A stretch of DNA of 64,000 bases from Texcoconibacillus texcoconensis (GTDB taxonomy: Bacteria > Bacillota > Bacilli > Bacillales > Salisediminibacteriaceae): assembly GCF_014202575.1 (NCBI RefSeq), contig NZ_JACHHB010000013.1:1-64000 (forward strand). The letters run 5' to 3'. Below are positions 34,596-43,752 of the stretch, piece by piece. The position numbers and the translations under genes are program-made. Under the pieces are notes generated by a model. It was given only the letters and a program-made list of their open reading frames with translations, was not told the origin of the DNA and ran no database searches. Positions within the stretch are counted from its first letter, which is position 1; each line of letters opens with the position of its first letter.

Positions 34596-36962
34596 ATGCA
34601 AGAACGAGATCGAAACACAATGACGTGGGAAGAGGTTAAGGACGCACTCTCTAAATGGGACCTTGCGAACCCCCCTAAGGAAACCGAAGTGATGAGGTGG
34701 ATGTATGACGTTGAACATTTAGATCAAAGTGGTCGTGATGATCATATAGAACAAGAGGTGTTTGAGAAACTTTATACATATGCTGCTTATGCGCGATTTG
34801 AGCGCTTGCAATTAGAAGATGAGAAAGTAACAGATTGGCTAACGTTGGCTGAATCAATGTGGGGAAGGACGGATGACTATCATTGGGTTAATATAAAAAT
34901 GGTTTCTAATCAACTTCCAGAAACAGTTCTATCCCAGCCGTTACGCCATATTCGACAAACGGATAACGCCAATACAAAAAAAGCAACCGTAGATGAAACG
35001 CTTACCGTTCTTGATGAGTTTTTTCAAACATATGAAGCGTTAAGGTTTCGCTTGAAAAGAGGAAAATCTTCCAGCGAAATACTTAATCAACATGAAGATT
35101 TAGATCAATTTCAAATGTTGATTTCAACGTTGGATGAGTTAAAAGAACAGGCATCTAGCTTATATGAAGCAGCACATGCATTTCGTTCATCCATTTCTGG
35201 GATTTATTATTCTAAAGATTATTTAGTGAATATGGTCAAAGCAATTGATGAGGTAGAAATCTTACAAACGACTTGGTACAAAGCAGTTCAAGACTTTTCT
35301 CCCGAGCAACAAGAGGGGGGAGGTGCCTTACGAACGTTGGAACAGATGATCGGCCTTGCAGATGTAAAAAATCGAATTTATCAATACTATCATTATTTAT
35401 ATTATCGTCGTGAACGTGAAAAACGTGGGTATCGCTTTAATGATGATGTGAGCTTAAATATGGTTTTAACGGGTAACCCAGGTACAGGGAAAACGACATT
35501 GGCGCGACTTTTAGCAAATATATATTATGAATTAGGTGTTTTACCTAGTGAAAATGTGTTAGAGGTGGATCGTTCTCATCTTGTCGGATCTTATGTTGGG
35601 CAGACAGAAGAAAAGACGATGGAAGTGATCAAACAAGCAGTTGGCGGTGTGTTGTTTATTGATGAGGCTTACAGTTTAAAACGTGAAGGAAGTAGTGGTA
35701 ATGATTTTGGTCAAACAGCGATTGATACGCTTGTTGCTGCGATGACAAGTGGTGAATACGCTGGGCGTTTTGCTGTTATTCTTGCAGGCTACCCAGAAGA
35801 GATACGCACGTTTATTCGTAGTAATCCAGGATTAAGAAGCCGTTTTCCCGAATCAAATATGATTCACTTGCCTGACTACAGCATTGACGAGCTTTTAGAA
35901 ATTGGTGATCAAATCGCACTTGATAATGACTTTCATATATCTGAAAAATCACGTTATGCTTTAAAACAACGAATAGAAAAAGAGCAAGTTGATGAATTAT
36001 TCGGAAATGCCCGTAGCGTAAAAAATATTATTATGGATGCAATTTTCCAAAAGGGCGCAAAGGTGGCAGAAAATCATCAATTTAATGACGATGCGTTTAC
36101 GCTTCTTGAATCTGAAGACTTTCTCATGGATGACGAAGAGCAAAGGGAGCAAAATGGAAAGCAAATGCTCGATGATTTAGTTGGTTTAACAAACGTGAAA
36201 CGCGAAGTTGAACAACTTGCTTCTTTCGTACGCGTGCAAAAAAGTCGCAGAGAACAAGGATTGCCGACTGTTCCAATCGAATTACATAGTGTTTTCACTG
36301 GCAATCCAGGGACAGGAAAAACAACGGTCGCACGTATTTTATCGCAAATTTTATATGAGTTCGATTTACTAAAACGGGGTCACCTTGTTGTTGCAGGTCG
36401 AAGTGACCTCGTCGCTGGCTACGTAGGACAAACAGCGATAAAAACAAAACAAAAGATTCGTGAGGCCTTAGGCGGTGTGCTGTTTATTGATGAGGCGTAT
36501 TCTTTAGCGAGCGAAAGTGGACAAGACTTTGGAAAGGAAGCGATCGATACGCTTGTTGAGGAAATGAGTGCTCATAGAGAAAATCTCGTTGTGATCTTAG
36601 CGGGATATTCAGACGAAATGAAGCACTTATTTCAAACAAACCCAGGGTTAAGTTCCCGCTTCAAAAATACCTTTTTCTTTCCTGATTACTCAGCTGAAGA
36701 GATGGTTGCCATTGTCGAACAAAATGTTCAACAATTTGGCTATATGATCACTGAAGAAGCAAAACAAACTTTACTGAGCAAATTTTCACATCAACATACA
36801 AGTGGGAACGGTCGTCTTGCTCGAGACATCGTGCAATCAGCGATCAAAATGCAGGCTGAACGGGTGGTGAATGAATCAATTTCAGTTAATGAAGATAAGT
36901 TCTCTTTATTACAAAAGGATGATTTTACCCACTCAATATTCACGAGAGGGGACATGAAATAA
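34596..36962 (+). CDS. Tandem AAA ATPase of the SpoVK/CbxX-CfxQ type
   Basis: The 788-residue protein has an N-terminal helical region (about 1-245) and two CbxX/CfxQ-type AAA modules. Walker A motifs GNPGTGKTTLARLL (about 291) and GNPGTGKTTVARIL (about 569) and two copies of the GGVLFIDEAYSL Walker B motif are visible, each with an arginine-finger-like SRF. B. subtilis SpoVK has only one such module, so this is a duplication. A spore-maturation or rubisco-activase-like chaperone role is inference. AAGGAGG precedes the ATG. The stop overlaps the yneP start by one base (TAATG). Confidence 0.85.
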   Translation: MQERDRNTMTWEEVKDALSKWDLANPPKETEVMRWMYDVEHLDQSGRDDHIEQEVFEKLYTYAAYARFERLQLEDEKVTDWLTLAESMWGRTDDYHWVNIKMVSNQLPETVLSQPLRHIRQTDNANTKKATVDETLTVLDEFFQTYEALRFRLKRGKSSSEILNQHEDLDQFQMLISTLDELKEQASSLYEAAHAFRSSISGIYYSKDYLVNMVKAIDEVEILQTTWYKAVQDFSPEQQEGGGALRTLEQMIGLADVKNRIYQYYHYLYYRREREKRGYRFNDDVSLNMVLTGNPGTGKTTLARLLANIYYELGVLPSENVLEVDRSHLVGSYVGQTEEKTMEVIKQAVGGVLFIDEAYSLKREGSSGNDFGQTAIDTLVAAMTSGEYAGRFAVILAGYPEEIRTFIRSNPGLRSRFPESNMIHLPDYSIDELLEIGDQIALDNDFHISEKSRYALKQRIEKEQVDELFGNARSVKNIIMDAIFQKGAKVAENHQFNDDAFTLLESEDFLMDDEEQREQNGKQMLDDLVGLTNVKREVEQLASFVRVQKSRREQGLPTVPIELHSVFTGNPGTGKTTVARILSQILYEFDLLKRGHLVVAGRSDLVAGYVGQTAIKTKQKIREALGGVLFIDEAYSLASESGQDFGKEAIDTLVEEMSAHRENLVVILAGYSDEMKHLFQTNPGLSSRFKNTFFFPDYSAEEMVAIVEQNVQQFGYMITEEAKQTLLSKFSHQHTSGNGRLARDIVQSAIKMQAERVVNESISVNEDKFSLLQKDDFTHSIFTRGDMK

Positions 36963-37390
36963 TGAAAATTTCTACAACAAATGTGCAAGTTCGTTACGCA
37001 GAAACTGACCAAATGGGTGTTGTGTACCATGCGAATTACCTTATTTGGTGTGAAATGGGGCGTACTCAACTCATAAATGACTTAGGATTTCGCTATCAAG
37101 ATATGGAGGAATCTGGGATATTAGCACCTGTAACAAATGTCAATTTATCGTACAAACACCCTGCAAAATATGGTGAAACGATTTTAGTAAAAACTTGGAT
37201 TGAGCAGTATACAGGTGTGCAAACAACTTATGGGTATGAAATAACGAACCAAAATGGTGATGTTTGTGCATTTGGGACAACTGATCACGTTTGTGTAAAA
37301 AAAGATTCGTTCCGCCCAGTGCCATTAAGACGTGTGTTCCCAGATTGGCATGAAGTATATGAGGCCAACAAGAAAGTCACCACATCTTAA
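36962..37390 (+). CDS. yneP: YneP-type acyl-CoA thioesterase
   Basis: Hotdog-fold thioesterase of the 4-hydroxybenzoyl-CoA/YbgC type, 142 residues, with the catalytic motif RYAETDQMGVVYHANYLIWCEMGRTQL. The Asp after the Glu-Thr pair is the expected active-site residue. The start overlaps the stop of the upstream tandem AAA gene in TAATG, so translation is coupled. In B. subtilis yneP lies between tlp and yneQ; here it is ahead of tlp. Confidence 0.87.
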   Translation: MKISTTNVQVRYAETDQMGVVYHANYLIWCEMGRTQLINDLGFRYQDMEESGILAPVTNVNLSYKHPAKYGETILVKTWIEQYTGVQTTYGYEITNQNGDVCAFGTTDHVCVKKDSFRPVPLRRVFPDWHEVYEANKKVTTS

Positions 37391-37468
37391 CTCCCAGTGA
37401 TTCCTACACATTGTCTATATCAATCGCGCGATAATAAAGTATGAAATCAGCGAAGGAGGTATGTGACA

Positions 37469-37696
37469 ATGGCAAAAAAGGATAATCGCATGAATAATGT
37501 TGAACGACTTGAAGATATGGTGAAAAATACTGAGCATAATATTGAAGCTGCTAATGAGATACTTGAGCACTCATCGATGAAGGAAAGCGAGCGTCAACAA
37601 ATTAAACAAAAAAACCAGCGTCGCAGACAAAGTATTGAGAGTTTTAAAGAAGAAATTGCCGATGAAAAATCTGATCGTCAAAATGGGAGAGTATAA
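37469..37696 (+). CDS. tlp: Small acid-soluble spore protein Tlp
   Basis: Seventy-five residues, with RMNNVERLEDMVKNTEHNIEAANEIL and KKNQRRRQSIESFKEEIADE matching Tlp of B. subtilis. It is a forespore SASP-like protein and despite the name is not a true thioredoxin. The ATG at 37469 follows AAGGAGGT by eight bases; the GTG six bases upstream is too close. A long terminator follows. Confidence 0.9.
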   Translation: MAKKDNRMNNVERLEDMVKNTEHNIEAANEILEHSSMKESERQQIKQKNQRRRQSIESFKEEIADEKSDRQNGRV

Positions 37697-37701
37697 CATA
37701 A

Positions 37702-37742
37702 GTAAAGGTGGGCCAACTGTCAGTTGGTCCATCTTTACTAAG
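37702..37742 (+). terminator. tlp terminator
   Basis: GTAAAGGTGGGCCAACT (37702-37718) and AGTTGGTCCATCTTTAC (37722-37738) form a stem of about 16 bp with a three-base loop. The T tract is weak. Confidence 0.65.
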
Positions 37743-37843
37743 AAACATTGTGAGATTACTTAACAATTGTCCTCGTATCCGTTGATTTAACGATAAGGAT
37801 ACATGGTACAATAATCATAATTGATGACTCAAAGGAGATCGTT

Positions 37844-38140
37844 ATGGCATTTGGAATAAAAAAGCATGAATTAGAGCAATGGAAAAGCCGAGCGAGGTCA
37901 GGAAACATCGCGATTTTGACTCATTATTGGTATGACGAACGCTTTCCTGAATTGCGCACAGTCACGAAAGTAGCTTGCAGTAATATGGACGTTTTAAAGA
38001 AGTGGGGACGTCAATATGGCCTAAAACCAGAATGGATTCACATGCGTGAAGATTTTCCACACTTTGACCTTCTTGGTGAACGACAATTACAAGTGTTAAA
38101 AGAAGAAGGGTGCCTTGAACAAATCAATCGTTTTCAATAG
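37844..38140 (+). CDS. yneQ: YneQ-type conserved protein
   Basis: The 98-residue protein is soluble and has the Bacillus YneQ pattern (AILTHYWYDERFPELRTVTKVACSNMDVLKKWGRQYGLKPEWIHMREDFPHFDLLG). The function is unknown. AAAGGAGAT precedes the ATG. Location after tlp matches B. subtilis (tlp-yneP-yneQ), supporting the name. It is followed 31 bases later by nadE, with which it may be co-transcribed. Confidence 0.82.
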   Translation: MAFGIKKHELEQWKSRARSGNIAILTHYWYDERFPELRTVTKVACSNMDVLKKWGRQYGLKPEWIHMREDFPHFDLLGERQLQVLKEEGCLEQINRFQ

Positions 38141-38171
38141 TATGGAAGATCACTAAGAAAGGGGTAGGAGA

Positions 38172-38993
38172 ATGACTACACAATCAGATATTATTCAAAC
38201 ATTGCAAGTACAGTCAACGATCGACGTAAATCATGAAATTCGAAAACGTATTGACTTTTTAAAATCTTATGTTAAGCATACAGGACTGAATGGTTTTGTG
38301 CTTGGTATTTCAGGTGGACAAGATTCTACGTTAGCGGGCAAATTAGTTCAACTAGCTGTAGATGAATTAAATGAAGAAAATAGTAAAACATACACGTTTA
38401 TTGCGATGCGTTTACCTTATGGCGTGCAGTTAGATGAAGATGATGCACAAGATTGCCTTGATTATATTTCGCCAGAGCAAAGGGTCACCGTAAACATTAA
38501 ACCAGCCGTTGATGCTAGTTACGAGCAATTTTCTAAAGCGACAAATGAAACGATGAGTGATTTTGTCAAAGGTAATACGAAAGCACGCGAACGTATGAAA
38601 GCCCAATATGACGTTGCTGCACATTACAATTGCCTCGTTGTCGGTACTGATCATGCAGCTGAAGCTGTAACGGGTTTTTATACGAAATTTGGTGATGGCG
38701 CATGTGATATCGCACCTCTTTTTGGTTTGAATAAACGACAAGGGAAATTATTATTAAAGGTATTAGGTTGTCCAGAACCCATGTATCAAAAGGTACCAAC
38801 AGCTGATTTAGAAGATGATCAGCCGCTCCTTCCTGACGAAGAAGCCCTTGGGTTTACTTACGATCAAATTGATGATTTTCTAGAAGGAAAGTCGATCGCC
38901 GAAGACGTAGCTGAAAAATTGACCAAGCGCTACAAAATGTGTGAGCATAAAAGACAGATGCCTGTAACTGTTTATGATCATTGGTGGAAATAA
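38172..38993 (+). CDS. nadE: Ammonia-dependent NAD synthetase
   Basis: Final step of NAD synthesis, converting nicotinate adenine dinucleotide to NAD with ATP and ammonia. The 273-residue protein has the PP-loop SGGQDST (residues 46-52), DHAAEAVTGFYTKFGDGACDIAPLFGLNKRQ and the C-terminal KRRLP-like KHKRQMP. The length and lack of a glutaminase domain mark the ammonia-dependent type. GAAAGGGG precedes the ATG. The next gene starts 23 bases downstream. Confidence 0.95.
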   Translation: MTTQSDIIQTLQVQSTIDVNHEIRKRIDFLKSYVKHTGLNGFVLGISGGQDSTLAGKLVQLAVDELNEENSKTYTFIAMRLPYGVQLDEDDAQDCLDYISPEQRVTVNIKPAVDASYEQFSKATNETMSDFVKGNTKARERMKAQYDVAAHYNCLVVGTDHAAEAVTGFYTKFGDGACDIAPLFGLNKRQGKLLLKVLGCPEPMYQKVPTADLEDDQPLLPDEEALGFTYDQIDDFLEGKSIAEDVAEKLTKRYKMCEHKRQMPVTVYDHWWK

Positions 38994-39015
38994 TCGAAAG
39001 AAAGGGGTATCTAAC

Positions 39016-39879
39016 GTGAGCGAACATCCTTACTCTTCTGACTTACATATGCATTCAACAGCCTCTGATGGGGTTTATGACCCAGCGAAATTAATGAACC
39101 TTGCTGCTGATAATGGTTTAACAATCGTTTCACTCACGGATCATGATACTGTAAGTGGAGTTAAAGAAGCGCAAAAAACAGCAGAAAAACGAGGCCTCAT
39201 ATTTATACCAGGGATTGAATTTTCTACGAAAGAGGGAGGGGAAAGTGTTCATATTCTTGGTTATGGCTACGACATTGACAATCAGGCATTTTTAAAAGCC
39301 TTAGAGGAACAACGTAAAATGCGCGAAGACAGACTAGAAAAAATGGTTAAAAAATGTGCTGCGCATGGCGTACCATTAACGAGAGAAGACGTCATGGCTC
39401 ACGTGGATGGCAGTGTCATTGCCCGACCTCATGTTGGTCAAGCGATGGTGGAAAAGGGCTATGTACAATCTGTTAAAGATGCGTTTGATCGTTATTTAGC
39501 TGAGGGGAAACCGTGTTACGTTGCAAAGGCTAAAGAATGGTCACCAGAAGAAGCGATTGAAATCATTCACAATGCAGGCGGCTATGCTATTGTAGCCCAT
39601 CCTGGCCATTATGATCTAGATGACCGCATTGAACAATGGGTAAAGGATTTTGGGTTAGACGGTGTAGAAGTCTATCACCGAGATCACGATGAAAACCAAG
39701 TGAAACGTTATGAAGAAATTGTTCAAGACATTGAAAATAAACTTGGGAATGATTTACTTATAACAGGAGGATCTGACTTTCATTCTCCTGATTATGGGAG
39801 AGATAAAGAAGAACTTGGTGTAACGAAACTTGCTGATCATTTTGCCGAGCGACTTGTGAACCTTTGTGAAAAAACATGA
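39016..39879 (+). CDS. PHP-domain phosphoesterase (YciV/TrpH type)
   Basis: The 287-residue PHP protein has all metal-binding motifs (DLHMHSTASDG; LTDHDTVSG; PGIEFST; ARPHVGQAMVEKG; IVAHPGHYDL; GSDFHSPD). E. coli YciV is an RNA 5'-to-3' nucleotidase and related enzymes act on 3',5'-nucleoside bisphosphates. The exact substrate here is unknown. The start is GTG at 39016 with AAAGGGG ahead of it; the open frame extends 14 codons into nadE. It is likely co-expressed with nadE. Confidence 0.85.
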   Translation: MSEHPYSSDLHMHSTASDGVYDPAKLMNLAADNGLTIVSLTDHDTVSGVKEAQKTAEKRGLIFIPGIEFSTKEGGESVHILGYGYDIDNQAFLKALEEQRKMREDRLEKMVKKCAAHGVPLTREDVMAHVDGSVIARPHVGQAMVEKGYVQSVKDAFDRYLAEGKPCYVAKAKEWSPEEAIEIIHNAGGYAIVAHPGHYDLDDRIEQWVKDFGLDGVEVYHRDHDENQVKRYEEIVQDIENKLGNDLLITGGSDFHSPDYGRDKEELGVTKLADHFAERLVNLCEKT

Positions 39880-39943
39880 TGCGGTCACCTTCTATGTATA
39901 GGCGCATACACTGATACAAAACTCTCTGTAAAGGCGGTTGTAT

Positions 39944-41035
39944 ATGAATAACAATATTGCCTATCATCTTGAAGGTCATACAAGTCAAGGTTTTTACACA
40001 TTAGTTCCTGATTTATTGAAGAAAACAGACCATTCACTGTTTTTAAAAGGTGCACCTGGTACCGGTGTAGATCGGGTGTTAACTTCTCTTGTAGAAAATG
40101 AGTTTAAAGATGTTGAAACCCATGAGATTAAAAGTCCAGATGATGCAGAACGCCTTGTTGGTTTATATGTCCCGGCGTACGCTTTATTCATTTATCATGA
40201 TCCTTTAACTGCACCAATCAGTGATCAATTCCCACAGTTATATGGTGATACGATCGATTTCAATGAAGTGGTTAATGAAAATAAAATAAAAGCAAACCGG
40301 TATCAATTACACGATCATTTCGTAGAGATGAGGCATCATCAGTTAAAAGCGTACGAACACTTTTCGGCTGCGAAACGGATTCATAAAGAAAAAGAAGAGA
40401 TTTATTTGTCAGCATTTGATACGTATGAAGCAGACAGGATTGCTGACGAAGCGATCAAGCGCATTTTCAAGGAACCTAGAGCACCGGTAGAAAAGCCTCA
40501 ATATGAAGTGCGTTTCTTTGGCGCAGCTACATCAAAAGGGCCGACTCATTTCATTAACGAGTTAACTGAAGGTTTATCGCAACGCTTGATCATAAAAGGG
40601 AGATCTGGTAGTGGTAAATCGACGTTAATGAAAAAAGTTATAAATCACGCATATGAAAATAGGGAACATGTTCATGTTTACTTTTGTGCCTTAGATCCAG
40701 TAAGTGTTGATATGGTCGTTTTACCAGATCGCGGTATCACAATGTTAGATGGAACAGCGCCACACGTTATTGACCCGACAAGGCGTGAAGATGAAGTGGT
40801 CGATATGTTTGATCGCTGTATCGATGAAAGTGTTGAATCCGAATACGTTGATACGTTATCATCTATCAATGATCGTTATAAGGTGGATATCAAAACAGCG
40901 ACAAACCATTTAAAAGAAATGGTCAATGTGTACCACGAAATCAAACAGATTTATCAATCAGCTATTGAAGAGAACGTTTATAATCAAAAATTCAACGAGT
41001 TAAAGGCGCACATTCAAACGATCGTTCAACCATAA
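39944..41035 (+). CDS. Two-P-loop ATPase-like protein (PRK06851 type)
   Basis: The 363-residue protein consists of two NTPase-like halves. The C-terminal half has an intact Walker A GRSGSGKST (about residues 219-227). The N-terminal copy reads GAPGTGVDR (from residue 36), with the essential Lys/Ser-Thr lost, so only one half should bind nucleotide well. The partner of the pattern is a conserved Firmicute protein of unknown role. The ATG at 39944 is preferred because AAAGGCGG is spaced six bases before it. Confidence 0.7.
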   Translation: MNNNIAYHLEGHTSQGFYTLVPDLLKKTDHSLFLKGAPGTGVDRVLTSLVENEFKDVETHEIKSPDDAERLVGLYVPAYALFIYHDPLTAPISDQFPQLYGDTIDFNEVVNENKIKANRYQLHDHFVEMRHHQLKAYEHFSAAKRIHKEKEEIYLSAFDTYEADRIADEAIKRIFKEPRAPVEKPQYEVRFFGAATSKGPTHFINELTEGLSQRLIIKGRSGSGKSTLMKKVINHAYENREHVHVYFCALDPVSVDMVVLPDRGITMLDGTAPHVIDPTRREDEVVDMFDRCIDESVESEYVDTLSSINDRYKVDIKTATNHLKEMVNVYHEIKQIYQSAIEENVYNQKFNELKAHIQTIVQP

Positions 41036-41044
41036 AGCATGTAT

Positions 41045-41087
41045 AAGCGTCTCAATGGTTGCCGCAGCTGTTGAGATGCTTTTTTTG
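41045..41087 (+). terminator. Terminator after the two-P-loop gene
   Basis: AAGCGTCTCAA pairs with TTGAGATGCTTTTTTT across a 15-base loop. Confidence 0.75.
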
Positions 41088-41175
41088 TCACCTTTTCGTT
41101 TGACGAAGGAACTGTTCCTAATCTTGGGAAGCGTGCTATCATGTAATGAATGTGTTCACCTATAAGGAGTTTGTT

Positions 41176-42390
41176 ATGATGGATCCATTGGATATTGTTA
41201 TGAATCAAGAAAAGGTTGTTCCTTTTTTTCAACCGATTTTCAATGCAGAACAACAGCTCATTGTTGGTTATGAAGTGCTCGCTCACTTTCCAACTAAGGA
41301 GGGTATGGTCAGTTTACAGCCCTTTTTTTCAGACCCTACGGTCCCTGTAGAATATAAGTGGGCGGTAACTGAGGTTGTTTATCAAAAAGCGTGTCAGAAA
41401 TTTAAATCTTCTGCTCAAGAAGGGTTGTTATTTTTAAATGTCTCAACCGATGTCATCTTATCATTAGATGTACATGAGCGTATGATTGAATTGTTTCAAG
41501 AACTAGGTGGCGATGAATTCTTACAACATTTAGTTTTAGAATTTAGTACTATATTTGACTATGATATTGAAAATATCAAGCGATTGTTTCAGTATTTTCG
41601 TAGTTATAACATCAAACTTGCGATTGATGATGTGAGTTACCAAAATAGTAGTATTAATCGATTTGCCTTTTTAGAGCCTGAGATCATTAAAGTTAATATT
41701 GCTGTTAGTTATGATCAGGATGTAGGTCATTATTATCGAGAAGTATTAGATACAATGGGATTATTTGCTCGAAAAATTGGTTCAACTCTAATGTTTGAAG
41801 GCATCTCTGAGTTATCCCACTTACATGTAGCGTGGCGACACGGCGGTTCACTTTTGCAAGGTCACTACTTACAACGGCCATATGAATCGTTTCAAACGCC
41901 AGATTGCCAAAGGGTAAAATTACAAGAAATGATCGGTTCGTTTATCCGATTTGAACAAAATAAAATTAGAGAACAGTTGACTTTAACGAGAGAATTTGAT
42001 CGTCGCGTTCAAAAAGTTAATCAGCAGAAACTACAGGAAGATGCCGATACATTGGCTGAAAATTTAGCATATCAATTTGATCCAGAGGTGTTTCGTGTTT
42101 ATATTTGCTATAGTGACGGTTACCAACGTTCAGCTAACTGGATAAAAAACAATGATGGAAAATGGGTTGCGGATGAAAACGCGAAAGGGAAAAATTGGAG
42201 TTTTCGTCCTTTCTTTTTAAAGCAAACATTACAAATGGAAAAGCATAGGACCGGGATTTTATCAGATTTGTATCATGATATCGAAACAAATGAGCGTATA
42301 CGTACATATTCTTGTCCAATTGGTCAAGGGATGTATGTCTATTTTGATTTAGCAGCTGAGTATGTTTATGAAAGAGATTGGCTTTTGTAA
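41176..42390 (+). CDS. YkuI-like EAL-domain protein
   Basis: The 404-residue protein has an N-terminal EAL domain (about 1-245) and a C-terminal YkuI-type PAS-like domain (about 255-400, ENLAYQFDPEVFRVYICYSDGYQRSANW; SDLYHDIETNERIRTYSCPI). EAL motifs are degenerate in form (EVL for EAL, LNVS, LEFST, IDDVS for DDFGTG, FEGI). The metal and Lys residues seem kept, but B. subtilis YkuI binds cyclic di-GMP without clear hydrolysis. The ATG pair at 41176 follows AAGGAG. Confidence 0.85.
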   Translation: MMDPLDIVMNQEKVVPFFQPIFNAEQQLIVGYEVLAHFPTKEGMVSLQPFFSDPTVPVEYKWAVTEVVYQKACQKFKSSAQEGLLFLNVSTDVILSLDVHERMIELFQELGGDEFLQHLVLEFSTIFDYDIENIKRLFQYFRSYNIKLAIDDVSYQNSSINRFAFLEPEIIKVNIAVSYDQDVGHYYREVLDTMGLFARKIGSTLMFEGISELSHLHVAWRHGGSLLQGHYLQRPYESFQTPDCQRVKLQEMIGSFIRFEQNKIREQLTLTREFDRRVQKVNQQKLQEDADTLAENLAYQFDPEVFRVYICYSDGYQRSANWIKNNDGKWVADENAKGKNWSFRPFFLKQTLQMEKHRTGILSDLYHDIETNERIRTYSCPIGQGMYVYFDLAAEYVYERDWLL

Positions 42391-42413
42391 ATGAGGATAG
42401 GAAGTGTTTGCAA

Positions 42414-43583
42414 ATGGGGTTAGATAAAATATCACGTTTGAAAGCGGTTTTGTTTTTCTTTCATTCTTCAATGACGATCATCATTAGTTATTTACCCGTT
42501 TATTTTCGAGATACCGGTTTATCTGATAGCGAAATTGGTATATTGATGGCAGTTGGCCCGTTAGCTGCCATGTTTGCGCAACCTTTTTGGGGATTTACAA
42601 CTGACCGGCTGGAAACAATGAAAAAAGTAATTATGATCTGTATTACAGGTGGCATGGTATTCGGCTTTTTCGTTTTTCAATTCAATTCCTTTCTTATGCT
42701 TATCCCCCTCGTATTTTTATTTTTTTCATTTATGTCTCCAGTCGGTGGCCTCAATGATAGTCTCGCGCAAAAAGTTTCCATTCAAGAGGGGGTTAGTTTT
42801 GGCAGCATCCGCATGTGGGGATCACTCGGTTTCGGAATATCTTCACTTGCTGGTGGGTACATACTTTCAGCGATCGGGTTGGAATACATTTTTTATGTAT
42901 TTTTCTTCTACTCTCTCTTAGCACTTTTATTTTGTTGGTATGCACCAGACCGCAAGCCCTCTAATAAACCGGCTAAATTAAAAAATGCGGCTAAACTTTT
43001 GATTGAGCCTAAATTAATGCTATTTTTAATGATGATTATTTTTATTACGATCACGCATCGAACAAGTGATACATTTATTGGCATTTATATTCAAGAACTT
43101 GGTGGAACGGAGACGCTCATTGGTTGGGCATGGTTTATCGGTGTCGTTACGGAAGCGGCTGTATTTGCATTTAGTATTTATTGGTTCAGGAAATTTCATC
43201 CATTGACTTTTATGACGCTAGCAGCAGCTCTTTACTTCTTAAGGTGGGTGCTTATGACTGTAGCGCCCGATCCTACATTTGTTCTATTCATTCAAGTTTT
43301 ACATGGTATTTGCTTTGGTATCTTTTATTTATCGGCCTTTCAATTTATTAATCGCATTATTCCAGAAGAATTACAAGCGACCGGTCATCTCTTATTTATT
43401 TCTGTGTTTTTCGGTTTGTCTGGCGTCGTTGGGTCAAGTTTAGGCGGGGTAATCATCGACTATGCAGGAGCATCCTACCTGTATCAAGTCCTTAGCTATT
43501 CGGCATTTATTGGATTGGTCGGCTCATTATTGTATCGACTCTATTACAACCGTAATACTGAAAAAGAAAAGGCAGTTGCTTAA
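42414..43583 (+). CDS. MFS transporter (YwbF/HcaT type)
   Basis: The 389-residue protein has about 12 membrane helices. The pattern SYLPVYFRDTGLSDSEIGILMAVGPLAAMFAQPFWG and FGSIRMWGSLGFGISSLAGG places it with MFS_1-like carriers related to HcaT, YwbF and nucleoside symporters. The substrate is not known. The ATG at 42414 has AGGAAG at about nine bases. It follows the EAL gene by 23 bases and could be co-transcribed with it. Confidence 0.82.
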   Translation: MGLDKISRLKAVLFFFHSSMTIIISYLPVYFRDTGLSDSEIGILMAVGPLAAMFAQPFWGFTTDRLETMKKVIMICITGGMVFGFFVFQFNSFLMLIPLVFLFFSFMSPVGGLNDSLAQKVSIQEGVSFGSIRMWGSLGFGISSLAGGYILSAIGLEYIFYVFFFYSLLALLFCWYAPDRKPSNKPAKLKNAAKLLIEPKLMLFLMMIIFITITHRTSDTFIGIYIQELGGTETLIGWAWFIGVVTEAAVFAFSIYWFRKFHPLTFMTLAAALYFLRWVLMTVAPDPTFVLFIQVLHGICFGIFYLSAFQFINRIIPEELQATGHLLFISVFFGLSGVVGSSLGGVIIDYAGASYLYQVLSYSAFIGLVGSLLYRLYYNRNTEKEKAVA

Positions 43584-43752
43584 AGTTAAGATCGTCGGGG
43601 GCCATATGAATATGGTCTCTTATTTTTATTTTGAACCTATTTCTGCTAGATAGATAAGGATTACTTGAAAGGTCGTAGGCAAAAAGCGTATCGTTTCTTT
43701 CTCTTTATGTATTATACTGAACATAAGTAGTATTCCAAGAGAGGAAGATTTG

